Positions 1 to 8,375 of a stretch of 64,000 nt of DNA are shown in pieces (the first letter of the stretch is position 1; every line of letters begins with the position of its first letter). The position numbers and the translations under genes are program-made. The DNA lies in contig JBMOKT010000021.1 in the NCBI GenBank assembly GCA_049323895.1, positions 194,120 to 258,119 of the forward strand, in the 5' to 3' direction. The stretch comes from JBMOKT01 sp049323895 (GTDB lineage: Bacteria; Bacillota; Peptococcia; Peptococcales; BICA1-8). The notes beneath the pieces are model-generated. The model was not told the origin of the DNA and did no database searches. It saw only the letters and a program-made list of their open reading frames with translations.

Positions 1-120
1 ATTTGGACCATATCTCCAAATATATACAAGTCGCTTTTCCGAACATTATTTAGTTTTTCCATCATAATGTTCACTATTTGACAATATATTACCTTATTTT
101 TAATAAAAATACAATATCAA

Positions 121-151
121 AAAAGAAAAAACTGACTATTCTCAGTCAGTT
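121..151 (-). terminator. Terminator of the diguanylate cyclase gene
   Basis: An 8-bp stem (AACTGACT at 130-137 with AGTCAGTT at 144-151) is followed, in the minus direction, by a T-rich run (complement of 121-130). The stem overlaps the stop codon of the neighbouring minus-strand gene, as expected of an intrinsic terminator. Confidence 0.75.
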
Positions 152-896
152 ATATTGGATGATAATTATAACAATTTACCACTAACTCATTTTTCCCTTT
201 TTCCTTAGCCTGATACATTGCATCATCAGCCCTGTCAATGGCTTCTTCCAGCATTCCACAATCTTCACCAAAAAAAGATAATCCGATAGATACAGTTACT
301 TTAGCAGAAGTATTAAAATGAGTGTTTTCTATTAAATTCTTTAAACGCAGGCAAGCATTTTCTCCAATTTCCGGTTTTGTGTTATGAAAAAAAATTACTA
401 ACTCTTCACCACCATACCGGTATGCCTTATCAGTACTTCGGATATTATGTATAATAATATCAGCTATTTTCCTTAGTATCTCATCTCCACGCAGGTGACC
501 ATATTCATTATTGATTTTGCCAAAGTTGTCAATATCAATAAATGCTACAGTCAGAGGTTCTCTAAATTTACATTTATTTATTTCTGAGATGGCTAAATTA
601 AAGGAATGACGGTTCAGTAATCCTGTTAGAGGATCTACCTGGGAAGCCCTTTCCAAAAGCTTAGTTCTTTCTTCCTCTTGTTTTAAGTCCTTAAATATTG
701 AAAGGGTAACAAAATAGTTTATGGTGCCGACAATTACACCTGCAAAAATACAAGAAAGCCAAAATAAGCCCATTATGTTTCGGGGAACATGCATGAACAA
801 AGATATGTAAAAGGGGAAAAATATACCCATAAGAATGCCCATTCCAACAATTTTTAAAAAAATTATTTTCGATGACTTACCGGCTATTCTATCCAC
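150..896 (-). CDS. Membrane-anchored diguanylate cyclase (GGDEF)
   Basis: This protein probably makes cyclic di-GMP from two GTP at the membrane. Two hydrophobic segments (about residues 12-35 and 42-66) and a short linker precede a GGDEF domain (about 84-243). Seen directly are DPLTGLLNR at the domain start, the signature GGEEL near residue 161, and an RSTD I-site exactly five residues upstream of it, so both catalysis and product inhibition look intact. There is no sensory domain beyond the membrane part. The start is GTG at 896, but the G-run just before it is too close to be a normal ribosome binding site, so an internal start is possible. It has its own promoter (986-1013). Confidence 0.88.
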   Translation of the reverse strand: MDRIAGKSSKIIFLKIVGMGILMGIFFPFYISLFMHVPRNIMGLFWLSCIFAGVIVGTINYFVTLSIFKDLKQEEERTKLLERASQVDPLTGLLNRHSFNLAISEINKCKFREPLTVAFIDIDNFGKINNEYGHLRGDEILRKIADIIIHNIRSTDKAYRYGGEELVIFFHNTKPEIGENACLRLKNLIENTHFNTSAKVTVSIGLSFFGEDCGMLEEAIDRADDAMYQAKEKGKNELVVNCYNYHPI

Positions 897-915
897 CCCC
901 CAAATAAAGAAAACA

Positions 916-941
916 GGACATCAAAAATCCCATTGATGCCC
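916..941. terminator. Leader hairpin between rhodanese and GGDEF genes
   Basis: GGACATCAA (916-924) pairs with TTGATGCCC (933-941) with one G-U wobble. In the minus direction it is followed by a T-rich tract. It may terminate the upstream sulfur operon, but it also lies between the GGDEF promoter and its start codon, so it could act as an attenuator. Confidence 0.5.
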
Positions 942-985
942 TTTATTGCAGTAATATCTTAGTATTAAATTTGTTTTCAATACCA

Positions 986-1013
986 ATTATACAAAATCTC
1001 CTTTTACTGTCAA
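986..1013 (-). promoter_or_regulatory. Sigma-A-type promoter for the GGDEF gene
   Basis: On the minus strand, TTGACA (complement of 1008-1013) and TATAAT (complement of 986-991) are separated by 16 bp. Both hexamers match the consensus exactly. Transcription would start near 980 and cross the 916-941 hairpin before the GTG at 896. Confidence 0.75.
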
Positions 1014-1023
1014 TAAATTTTTT

Positions 1024-1581
1024 TTATTGTTCAGTTGGACACTTAACTGTTTCCTCGGGAATTGGCTGAGTCACTGTATTAGCAGAGGAAGCATTCCCTC
1101 CCGCAGGTACAACAGCTGCAGTCGAAGCCAATTCTTTTAACCAGCCGCCCCATCCGCTTGATAAGGATCTGGTATAATATCCCGAGATATTTAGAAGGGC
1201 CGTTACCTGCCCGCCATTTTGCCCCGTGTAGCAATAAAGAACAACTGGCTTATTCTTTGGTATCTCATTCATCCTATTGCCAACTTCTACGAAAGGAATA
1301 TTTACTGCCCCCGGAATATGCTCTTTATCATAATCCTCGGCATTTCTTATGTCCAGGATAAAAATATCTTTTTGGGCATCCAGCAAAACCTTAAGTTCAT
1401 CGGCATTTATTCTGTACTGGTCATCAGGCATTCTTTCAAAATACCAGAAGACAGCAGGTTCCAGGGGAGAATCCTGTGCTTTAACCTCTTTGCCCGTACC
1501 ATTTACCAAGGCAATACCCACAAAAATCATTGTAACTAAGCATATCGACAACAGTGCTTTTTCACCATTTGTTTTAAACAT
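1024..1581 (-). CDS. Exported rhodanese-domain protein
   Basis: This is a single-domain rhodanese (sulfurtransferase fold) of 185 residues. The chosen start, ATG at 1581, has AAAGGGG seven bases upstream; the frame extends upstream to 1626 but without a better site. A hydrophobic signal segment lies at about residues 8-28, and the rhodanese domain at about 55-150. The loop YCYTGQNGG carries the candidate catalytic cysteine. It is the last gene of an operon with two YeeE/YedE half-transporters, which suggests extracytoplasmic handling of thiosulfate- or persulfide-type sulfur. The actual donor and acceptor cannot be read from sequence. Confidence 0.85.
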   Translation of the reverse strand: MFKTNGEKALLSICLVTMIFVGIALVNGTGKEVKAQDSPLEPAVFWYFERMPDDQYRINADELKVLLDAQKDIFILDIRNAEDYDKEHIPGAVNIPFVEVGNRMNEIPKNKPVVLYCYTGQNGGQVTALLNISGYYTRSLSSGWGGWLKELASTAAVVPAGGNASSANTVTQPIPEETVKCPTEQ

Positions 1582-1632
1582 AACAATCCCCTTTCTTACC
1601 ACTATATAATTTCTTAGCCGGAACATAATAAT

Positions 1633-2199
1633 TTAGGATATAGTTTGTTGAATTGAAGAATCCTTTCCAGCCTTTATCTTTATTTCTAGATAATCAGCAG
1701 CATAAACAATAAAACCTATAGCCATACTGTAAAATGCACCTAGGACCAGGGTGTTCAAAGAGATAAAATCAGTCAGCATTAATTCGCCCATTTCAAATGT
1801 ATTTAAGTAGACAAACAGATTATTCTGAATAACGGTAAAAGCCAATACGCCCATTATACCCCCAAGGATTACAAAGGCAGCATCCTTCTTCCCTTCGGCC
1901 CAGGCGCCAATGCAAGTACCTGGGCAGTAGCCGGTCACTGCAAAACCAACTCCAAATATTAACCCACCTAGTGTAGTACCTATTAAATTAAATTTAATCA
2001 TGTCCAGAGTAAGCATCCCCATTGCCCGCAGGCTAAAAACACCAATGGTCGAAATGCCAACTGATAAAAACATGAATTTAGCAATGCGCAAATCTATAAG
2101 TCTAAGGGTCTTTAAAATATTTTTGTATTCTAACGCCCCCGCCCTTTGGAGAATAAAGCCGAATAATATTCCAAAAAAAACCGCTAATAAACTATTCAT
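1633..2199 (-). CDS. YeeE/YedE family sulfur transporter half, C-terminal type
   Basis: A 188-residue integral membrane protein with about five hydrophobic helices. The conserved GYCPGTCIGAWAEGK loop supplies two cysteines of the kind that relay thiosulfate in TsuA/YeeE. Its ATG overlaps the stop of the upstream half-protein by four bases (ATGA), so the two are translationally coupled. Full-length YeeE proteins hold two such repeats in one chain; here the halves are split, as in other two-gene YeeE systems. Inferred role: sulfur-compound import feeding the adjacent rhodanese. Confidence 0.85.
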   Translation of the reverse strand: MNSLLAVFFGILFGFILQRAGALEYKNILKTLRLIDLRIAKFMFLSVGISTIGVFSLRAMGMLTLDMIKFNLIGTTLGGLIFGVGFAVTGYCPGTCIGAWAEGKKDAAFVILGGIMGVLAFTVIQNNLFVYLNTFEMGELMLTDFISLNTLVLGAFYSMAIGFIVYAADYLEIKIKAGKDSSIQQTIS

Positions 2200-2726
2200 C
2201 TAGCCGTTCCTCCCTTACCATAAAGAATTAATGCCGTGGGAATTCCAGCTGCAAAGACAGCCATACCAAAGACAATACCACTTACTGCCATTTGGCTCAT
2301 CCCGCTGATAACATGACTGCTGGTACATCCCCCCGCTAAACGAGACCCAAAGAGCAATAAAAAACCTCCTAAAAATGCATGGGTAAATCTAAGATAAGGT
2401 TTATTACCAAAGCGCTCAACCCACATTTGCGGAACTTCTTCCTTTTGAATCTTGACTTTGCTTGTTTTGTTACCAGCAAAAGCCCCAATAAATAAACCCA
2501 TTACAAAAAGCCACTGCCACCCTACGGACAAACTGGCTGTACCGCCGCAGGTCCCCTTGGTCCAAGAACTAATAGGAATCCAATCTGGGAAAAAGAAATT
2601 AGTTAAATAGCCTGTGGTTTGAGAATAAAAAGTAGTTGTTCCTAAATGATTCCCTGAAAAGAAAATTAGAATATTCAGCATTCCTAAGGCTACACCAGCT
2701 GTAACCCAAGACCATTTGCCATCCAC
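2196..2726 (-). CDS. YeeE/YedE family sulfur transporter half, N-terminal type
   Basis: A 176-residue membrane protein, first gene of the sulfur operon. It starts at GTG 2726 behind AAGGGGGCC. Hydrophobic helices alternate with short loops. The AGGCTSSHVISG segment (about residue 130) is the conserved Cys-containing motif of the DUF395/YeeE family. A long loop with GTCGGTAS carries a further cysteine. It should form a transporter with the next gene. The upstream 2727-2815 region is extremely AT-rich with repeated ATTATATTAT motifs that could hold the promoter and an operator. Confidence 0.83.
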   Translation of the reverse strand: MDGKWSWVTAGVALGMLNILIFFSGNHLGTTTFYSQTTGYLTNFFFPDWIPISSWTKGTCGGTASLSVGWQWLFVMGLFIGAFAGNKTSKVKIQKEEVPQMWVERFGNKPYLRFTHAFLGGFLLLFGSRLAGGCTSSHVISGMSQMAVSGIVFGMAVFAAGIPTALILYGKGGTAR

Positions 2727-2809
2727 AGTGAGGCCCCCTTATTATATTATCATTATATTATAATTATATGTTATTATTGTTTTTATAATTACGCAATAGT
2801 ACTAATTTA

Positions 2810-2849
2810 CTAAAATAAAAAGCTGATTCCTTTATTTGTCGGAATCAGC
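2810..2849 (-). terminator. Terminator after the guaA operon
   Basis: A perfect 9-bp stem GCTGATTCC (2822-2830) / GGAATCAGC (2841-2849) is followed in the minus direction by TTTTTATTTTAG. It overlaps the stop codon of the small Cys-rich gene. Confidence 0.8.
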
Positions 2850-3024
2850 CCTGTTTATTGATTTCTTTTTGTTTGTAATAGAGACATGTTGTTCCTGAAG
2901 ATTGCATTACTACTACCGAAGGAACCTTTGCAGTTTTAAAACCATATGCCTTGCAGCCCCTAGGAAACTTTTTATCCCAGGTTACATAAAAATAACTGCA
3001 TTTTAAACAATTTATATCATCCAT
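2845..3024 (-). CDS. Small Cys-rich protein, possible metal-binding
   Basis: A 59-residue protein with four cysteines (CLKC near the N-terminus, then RGC and a late CLYY), suggesting a small zinc or iron-sulfur fold. I chose ATG 3024 because AGGTGG lies six bases upstream; GTG at 3033 is an alternative. It begins a few bases after the guaA stop and ends in a terminator, so it is co-transcribed with guaA. Similar short proteins are widespread in Clostridia next to unrelated genes; I know of no established function. Confidence 0.7.
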   Translation of the reverse strand: MDDINCLKCSYFYVTWDKKFPRGCKAYGFKTAKVPSVVVMQSSGTTCLYYKQKEINKQG

Positions 3025-3041
3025 ACTTGCCACCTATGTAA

Positions 3042-4586
3042 TTACTCCCACTCAATGGTCCCGGGAGGCTTGGAGGTTATATCATAAACTACCCTATTGA
3101 CATGTTGAACTTCATTTACAATTCTATTAGATATTTTCTCCAGCAATTCATAAGGCAGGCGTGCCCAATCGGCTGTCATAGCATCTTCACTGGTTACCGC
3201 CCTTAGTACGATTGGATATGCATAGGTCCTTTCGTCTCCCATAACCCCTACTGATTTAATGCTAGGTAATACTGCAAAGGATTGCCATATCTTATCATAT
3301 AGCCCTGCCTTTGTAACTTCTTCTAAAATCAGAGAATCTGCTTCCCGTAAAATATCCAGCTTCTCCTGAGTAATGTCACCTATGATTCTAATAGCTAAAC
3401 CAGGACCGGGGAAAGGCTGCCTATTTACAATTACCGGAGGAAGTCCTAGCTCTTTGGCCACATTTCGAACCTCATCCTTGAATAAGTTCCTCAGTGGCTC
3501 AATCAGTTGAAATTTCATATCTTCCGGCAGACCACCCACATTATGGTGGCTTTTAATGGTTGCAGCTGTGGCAGTTCCGCTTTCTATAACATCGGAATAG
3601 AGAGTGCCCTGCACTAAAAACTCACTATCATCAAATTTCTTAGCCTCTTCTTCAAAAACCCTGATAAACTCTTCACCAATACGCTTTCTTTTTTCCTCAG
3701 GATCGGTAATTCCTGCTACCTTTTTCAAAAACCTTTCTTTCACATCTACAAAATCCAGCCTGATGCCAAATTTATCTCCGAAAATTTCCTTTACCTGTTG
3801 GGGTTCATTCTTTCTCATGAAACCATGGTCCACAAAAATACAGGTAAGGTTATCACCAATAGCCTTATGAACCAAAATAGCTGCTACAGAGGAATCAATC
3901 CCGCCGCTTAAACCGCAAATCACCTTTTTATTTCCAGCCATTTTGCGGATTATCTCTACCTCTTCCTCAATGAAAGAACCCATAGTCCAATCAGCATTAC
4001 ATTGGCAGACTTTAAAAAGGAAATTTTCCAAGATAGCCTGCCCGTTGGCAGTATGTTTAACCTCGGGATGAAACTGCACCCCATACAGTTTCTTTTCCAC
4101 ATGGGAGAAAGCTGCATATGGTGTATGTTCGGTTTTACCAATGCTTTTGAATCCTTCCGGAACCTCAGTTATGTAGTCTCCGTGGCTCATCCAGCATAAT
4201 TGTTCACAATCCAAACCAGAAAAAAGTTTATCGTCAACATCAACATCCAGGACAGCCTTGCCATATTCTCTTCTTTCAGCCTTTTCCACCTTACCCCCTA
4301 GTGCATAGGTAATTAACTGCATCCCATAGCATATTCCTAAAATAGGAATTCCTAAGTTTAATATTTCAGGGTCACAGTGGGGGGCATTTTCCCCATAAAC
4401 ACTGGCCGGACCCCCGGAAAAAACTATTCCCTTGGGGTTAATCTCTTTTATTTTCGCAATAGGGACATTATAGGGAAGCATTTCGGAATAAACTTTTAAT
4501 TCCCTTATCCTTCTGGTTATCAACTGGTTATATTGACCGCCAAAATCCAATACTAAGACGGTATCATGTTTATGCCAATCCAACAT
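3042..4586 (-). CDS. guaA: GMP synthase (glutamine-hydrolysing)
   Basis: This enzyme converts XMP to GMP using ATP and glutamine, the last step of guanine nucleotide synthesis. The 514-residue length is typical. The class I amidotransferase domain shows GICYGMQ (Cys86) and QFHPE (about 171-175). The ATP pyrophosphatase domain begins with the P-loop SGGIDSS (about 228-234), and the C-terminal dimerisation domain ends in KPPGTIEWE, the normal family end. ATG 4586 has AAGGAGG upstream. Neighbouring hpt serves purine salvage, so the region is a small purine block. Confidence 0.98.
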   Translation of the reverse strand: MLDWHKHDTVLVLDFGGQYNQLITRRIRELKVYSEMLPYNVPIAKIKEINPKGIVFSGGPASVYGENAPHCDPEILNLGIPILGICYGMQLITYALGGKVEKAERREYGKAVLDVDVDDKLFSGLDCEQLCWMSHGDYITEVPEGFKSIGKTEHTPYAAFSHVEKKLYGVQFHPEVKHTANGQAILENFLFKVCQCNADWTMGSFIEEEVEIIRKMAGNKKVICGLSGGIDSSVAAILVHKAIGDNLTCIFVDHGFMRKNEPQQVKEIFGDKFGIRLDFVDVKERFLKKVAGITDPEEKRKRIGEEFIRVFEEEAKKFDDSEFLVQGTLYSDVIESGTATAATIKSHHNVGGLPEDMKFQLIEPLRNLFKDEVRNVAKELGLPPVIVNRQPFPGPGLAIRIIGDITQEKLDILREADSLILEEVTKAGLYDKIWQSFAVLPSIKSVGVMGDERTYAYPIVLRAVTSEDAMTADWARLPYELLEKISNRIVNEVQHVNRVVYDITSKPPGTIEWE

Positions 4587-4843
4587 TAGTTCCTCCTTAA
4601 GATAGTTACTAGTGACTGGTTACTGGTTACTGGTTACTAGTTACTAGTAAGTGTGATAGTAAAAGTACGCGTAATGTTTAGCTTACTTGACGTGCCACGA
4701 TGAATGGTAATTTACCGGGATGTGCTGCCGTGACACCGATAATGAATTCTGTAGCACTGTAGCACCGACATTCTGTATATCAATAGAGCTTCCACACGGA
4801 CTAACAGTATCTACCCATTAGCTTTAGCACAACTAATACCGAT
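4587..4843. repeat. Intergenic repeats between hpt and guaA
   Basis: Positions 4601-4650 are a 7-8 bp tandem array (GGTTACT / TAGTGAC variants) of the type seen at several other gaps in the backbone. The rest holds scattered short inverted motifs and no convincing gene or terminator. Confidence 0.7.
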
Positions 4844-5380
4844 TTATGAATACGCCTTGGGGTCAAGAACTGCTATATAAGGCAGGTTTCGGTACTTTTC
4901 GGCATAATCCAATCCATAGCCCACAACAAATTCATCAGGTATAGAGTAGCCTCTATAATCGGGGAAAATATCTACCTTTCTCCGTTCAGGCTTGTCCAAA
5001 AAGGAACAAATCTTGACACTTTTGGGGGACCTGGAAATAATATTATCCATCAGGTATTTTAAAGTAAGTCCAGTGTCAATGATATCCTCTACAATAAGCA
5101 CATCCTTATTTTCTACACTCTCATCCAAATCTTTCAAGATTCGAACTACACCTGAAGACTCAGTAGATGTACCATAGCTAGAGACAACCATGGTATCTAT
5201 ACTAAGGGGAAGTTTTATCTCCCTGATTAGGTCTGCCAAAAATATTACTGCACCTTTAAGAATACAAATTACAAAAAGATCTTTGCCTTTATAATCCCTG
5301 GTTATTATATCTCCTAGCTCTTTTACTTTTTCCTTAATTTGTTCCTCAGAAATTAATATTTTGCTTACATACGTTTCCAT
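4844..5380 (-). CDS. hpt: Hypoxanthine phosphoribosyltransferase
   Basis: A purine-salvage enzyme transferring phosphoribose from PRPP to hypoxanthine or guanine. The 178-residue size is normal. The PRPP-binding loop VLIVEDIIDTGLTL (about residues 95-108) is perfect, and the pyrophosphate-side KGAVIF segment (about 43-48) and the C-terminal VVGYGLDY region are present. ATG 5380 follows an AGGAGGG-like site. In many Firmicutes hpt sits beside tilS-ftsH; here it is a lone gene next to guaA. Confidence 0.96.
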   Translation of the reverse strand: METYVSKILISEEQIKEKVKELGDIITRDYKGKDLFVICILKGAVIFLADLIREIKLPLSIDTMVVSSYGTSTESSGVVRILKDLDESVENKDVLIVEDIIDTGLTLKYLMDNIISRSPKSVKICSFLDKPERRKVDIFPDYRGYSIPDEFVVGYGLDYAEKYRNLPYIAVLDPKAYS

Positions 5381-5536
5381 TTGTCCCTCCTAATATATGG
5401 TTACTAACAATAGCGTCCCGTTCAACGGAAAAATTATACCAATGGTAGTATATAATGTCAACAATGGCGTCTGGTCGTCTAATCGTTTATTCGTCCAATC
5501 GTCCGTTTATTAAGTAGTCTGTTATGCCTACTTGTC

Positions 5537-5570
5537 AAAAAAATAGAGATAGGCTAAAAAACCTATCCCT
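5537..5570 (-). terminator. Terminator after the anchored KFPK-repeat protein gene
   Basis: A 9-bp stem AGAGATAGG (5545-5553) / CCTATCCCT (5562-5570) is followed in the minus direction by seven T residues (complement of 5537-5543). Confidence 0.78.
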
Positions 5571-5626
5571 AAGTTTAAACTAAGAATAACTGGTAATGTT
5601 AAAGACGAAAAGACGAACCTTATGGC

Positions 5627-6454
5627 TTATTGCATGGGCGGATTGATTACGATTTCCTGGTTATAATCTGAAAACTCCACACTCATAATAAGACGCTGGT
5701 TTTCATGTTCTTTATTTACTGCACTGATTTCTGCCTTTTTAAGAATTCCAGAGTTATCTACCCAAACAGTATAGACAAAGTCCTTCCAGAGAACGTGGAG
5801 ATATTTATTGTCTGTTTCAGCCATTACTTCATACTTCTTGCATTTCTTATCATTTACTTTCTCTTTGCCAATGTACTCAGCATCGATTGGGCCAGAAAAT
5901 GCAAATGTTCCTAAAGGATTTATTTCCTGTATCAACTTCTCTGTAGCCTCTACATTAATATCTTCCACAACCAGCCAGTCTTTTGAGAAAGCATCTTTAC
6001 GATATAACTTGTCAGCCACTTGATAAATTTCAAAATCCGAGTTTACTACATGAAGTTTGCCGGTAAAATGAACATTCCCGTTGCTTTTTTCCCCCGATAC
6101 TTCACTTAAAATCTCCTCTTTACCATCTACAATTCTCTTGGAGACGGCCTCATAACGATATGATTCTGAGTTTAACGTATTGGTTATTGCCTCTAGAACT
6201 GCTTCTTGCGGAGGTTGAGAATTGTAAGTGCGGTATACCCCTACCCCTCCCCCTGAAATTACAATAACCAGGGCAAAAATCAATAGCCATTTTAAATTAA
6301 AGCTGGGTCTTTTAAACTTTGAAGCACTAAATTTGGATGTGTTTATTTTTGGTACATCAACTTTGGGTGCCTTAAACTTTGGGAAACTTAATTTGGGCTT
6401 CTTAAATCTTGGAAACTTTAAAAACCAAAAGGAAGCTTTTTTTCTAGGTTCCAT
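5627..6454 (-). CDS. Membrane-anchored protein with Lys/Pro-rich N-terminus and LolA/LppX-like domain
   Basis: A 275-residue protein of unknown function. Residues 1-50 are a cytoplasmic, strongly basic tail of repeated K-F/V-x-x-P-K units. A single membrane helix follows (about 55-75), then an extracytoplasmic domain of about 200 residues. That domain has alternating beta strands and a late VWVDNSG segment, resembling lipoprotein-carrier (LolA/LppX-like) folds; this fold call is inference. ATG 6454 has AAAAGGGGGG upstream. It is a single-gene unit between two terminators. Confidence 0.7.
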   Translation of the reverse strand: MEPRKKASFWFLKFPRFKKPKLSFPKFKAPKVDVPKINTSKFSASKFKRPSFNLKWLLIFALVIVISGGGVGVYRTYNSQPPQEAVLEAITNTLNSESYRYEAVSKRIVDGKEEILSEVSGEKSNGNVHFTGKLHVVNSDFEIYQVADKLYRKDAFSKDWLVVEDINVEATEKLIQEINPLGTFAFSGPIDAEYIGKEKVNDKKCKKYEVMAETDNKYLHVLWKDFVYTVWVDNSGILKKAEISAVNKEHENQRLIMSVEFSDYNQEIVINPPMQ

Positions 6455-6533
6455 AAAAATCCCCCCTTTTTTCTACTAATTTTTACTAGACAAAAGGTGA
6501 AATTATACCTTGACTACCTGTCCTAATTAAAAA

Positions 6534-6563
6534 AAAGTCTGAACTTTTTTTAGTCCAGACTTT
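6534..6563 (-). terminator. Terminator after the aminotransferase gene
   Basis: An 11-bp stem (AAAGTCTGAAC at 6534-6544 against GTCCAGACTTT at 6553-6563) is flanked by A and T runs on both sides. It works for the minus-strand aminotransferase transcript and could be bidirectional. Confidence 0.75.
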
Positions 6564-6754
6564 TTAAAGGTAAAGGCTAAGAAAATAAAGTGGAAAAGTG
6601 CAAAAGTGAAATAGTGGAAGAGAAAAAAATAAAATTGACTATCGACTCTTGTTTTCCGATGTCACGGCGTCACGATGTCACGCCTTTTACTATCAAACTA
6701 TCACACTGGTTTTTACTAGCCACTAGCCACTAACAACTAGCCACTAATATACAA
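6564..6754. repeat. Intergenic simple repeats downstream of the aminotransferase
   Basis: Positions 6590-6630 contain GTGGAAAAGTGCAAAAGTG-type repeats, 6655-6705 TCACGGCGTCACG-type repeats, and 6710-6750 a 7-bp array of ACTAGCC units. All recur in other backbone gaps. No gene is visible. Confidence 0.65.
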
Positions 6755-7960
6755 CTATTTGCTCTGCAAATAATTGTTTATTACTCCGCCTAGTTTTTGA
6801 ATGCCTTTTTCAATATCTGCCTTGGAAGCATTAGAGAAATTCAGGCGTATAGTATTTTCTCCACCTCCGGTGGCATAAAAACTGTTACCGGGAATAAATG
6901 CAACTTTTTCCTTAACTGCCTGCTGTAGCAAATCAGTGGAAGATACACCCTCAGGCAGGCGAGCCCAGATAAACAATCCACCGGCAGGCTTAGTCCAGGT
7001 TACTTCAGCAGGGAAATACTCCTCCATGCACTTCAACATTAAGTCCCTTTTTTCTTTATAGGCCGCGATAATTTTGTTAATATGGGGTTCTAGAAGTCCC
7101 CTCTTACAGAATTCATAGACAATCATCTGAGATAGATTGGAAGTGTGGACATCCGTGGCCTGTTTACCGATTATCATTTTGTTTAAAATCTCTTTGGGAG
7201 CAACTGCATAACCTACCCGCAGACCAGGTGAAATTATCTTAGAAAAAGAACCAAGATAAACACTCTGACCATTTTGATCAAAGGATTTTAAAGCAGGAAT
7301 GCTTTCACCGGTGTAGTTTAGGCTGCCGTATGGGTCATCTTCAACTACGGTAATATTATAGTCCTTAACTAAATTAATTACTTCTTTTCTTCTGGTTTCA
7401 CTCATGGTAAGACCAGTTGGGTTTTGAAAGGTAGGTACTAAATAAAGCAGTTTAGCAGCATCCTGTTCTTTACTGAGGGCTTGCTTCAATGAATCAATAC
7501 TTACTCCTTCACTATCAACTTCAGCAATAGTGAACTGAGCCTCATATGTTTTAAATATTTGCAATGCAGCAAGGTATGTAGGATTTTCAACAATAACCTT
7601 ATCTCCCGTATTCAGAAAAGCTTTAGCAGCTAAATCAATTCCCTGCTGGGAGCCGGAAAGAATTAAAACTTCATCAGCAGTGGCTCTAATACCTTTTTCG
7701 CCAAGCCAACCTGCAATAAATTCCCGTAACGGTTGATAGCCTTCACTGGAACTGTACTGTAAAATATTTGTATCCGCCGACCCGATTATCTCAGATATAA
7801 TTTCCTTTACCTCATCCATGGGAAAGGCATCGGAAGAGGGCATACCCCCTCCGAAAGATATCATATCCGGCTGTTGTATCAGCTTGAGAATTTCCCTTAT
7901 TACGTTTCCAGACATGTTTTTCAAACGGTCAGCAAATGGAGCATTAGCCAAAATAAACAC
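6755..7960 (-). CDS. PLP-dependent class I/II aminotransferase (2-aminoadipate-type)
   Basis: A cytosolic fold-type I aminotransferase of about 400 residues. SFSKIISPGLRVGY (about 235-248) contains the lysine that binds pyridoxal phosphate, and VEDDPYG (about 203-209) the aspartate that contacts its ring nitrogen. Sequence style matches the LysN/KAT-like group that acts on aromatic, branched-chain or 2-aminoadipate substrates and is often the catalytic half of MocR regulators. No DNA-binding domain is fused here. The start may be GTG 7960 or, with better spacing from AAGGAAGG, TTG 7951. Substrate cannot be set from sequence. Confidence 0.9.
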   Translation of the reverse strand: MFILANAPFADRLKNMSGNVIREILKLIQQPDMISFGGGMPSSDAFPMDEVKEIISEIIGSADTNILQYSSSEGYQPLREFIAGWLGEKGIRATADEVLILSGSQQGIDLAAKAFLNTGDKVIVENPTYLAALQIFKTYEAQFTIAEVDSEGVSIDSLKQALSKEQDAAKLLYLVPTFQNPTGLTMSETRRKEVINLVKDYNITVVEDDPYGSLNYTGESIPALKSFDQNGQSVYLGSFSKIISPGLRVGYAVAPKEILNKMIIGKQATDVHTSNLSQMIVYEFCKRGLLEPHINKIIAAYKEKRDLMLKCMEEYFPAEVTWTKPAGGLFIWARLPEGVSSTDLLQQAVKEKVAFIPGNSFYATGGGENTIRLNFSNASKADIEKGIQKLGGVINNYLQSK

Positions 7961-8330
7961 CTTCCTTTTAAAAATTATTTAATAAAAAATACTATACCAA
8001 GGAAGGGGTAAAGTAGCAAGTAGATTAGTTGAGCGTTACAATAAATAAGTGAAAAAGTGCAGTGACAAGTGCCCTGTGACCAGTGGAAAAAAAGTGAAAG
8101 TGTGAAAGAGTGAAAGAGAATTTGAAACCACGGATTCCTGCGGACCACACGGATAAACACCGATTATTCACTTAGTTAGGTTAGAGATTTCATGGAACAA
8201 ACTGATTTCAACTATAATCTAGCGTCAGCGTAATCTTTAATGTCAATTAATAATCTAGCGAAGCGTAATCTTTTTATACCTTTACCTGTCATGCAGAATT
8301 ACTTGTTAGCTTACCTCTACCTTTGCCTGA
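7961..8330. repeat. Repeat-filled intergenic region between groEL and the aminotransferase gene
   Basis: No convincing gene. 8046-8120 is a GTGAAA-rich simple repeat. 8125-8170 holds an ACCACGG...GACCACACGG element that recurs at 28332-28370. 8215-8275 holds two copies of a TAATCTAGCG...GCGTAATCTTT motif about 36 bp apart. Confidence 0.65.
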
Positions 8331-8375
8331 TGTAACAATAAAACCCTGACCAGCGGTCAGGGTTTTATTGTTACA
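8331..8375 (-). terminator. groEL terminator with 21-bp perfect stem
   Basis: Positions 8331-8351 and 8355-8375 are perfect reverse complements around a 3-base loop. The stem includes the groEL stop codon and its AT-rich outer half supplies the T tract. Confidence 0.9.

Noticed and set aside
897..985. c-di-GMP riboswitch upstream of the GGDEF gene
   Set aside because: The leader is too short and lacks the GEMM core and tetraloop pattern.
4587..4843. Purine riboswitch upstream of guaA
   Set aside because: No conserved purine-aptamer loops; the region is a tandem repeat.
7975..8160. 61-residue minus-strand frame upstream of the aminotransferase
   Set aside because: Lies wholly in simple repeats, with no ribosome binding site.
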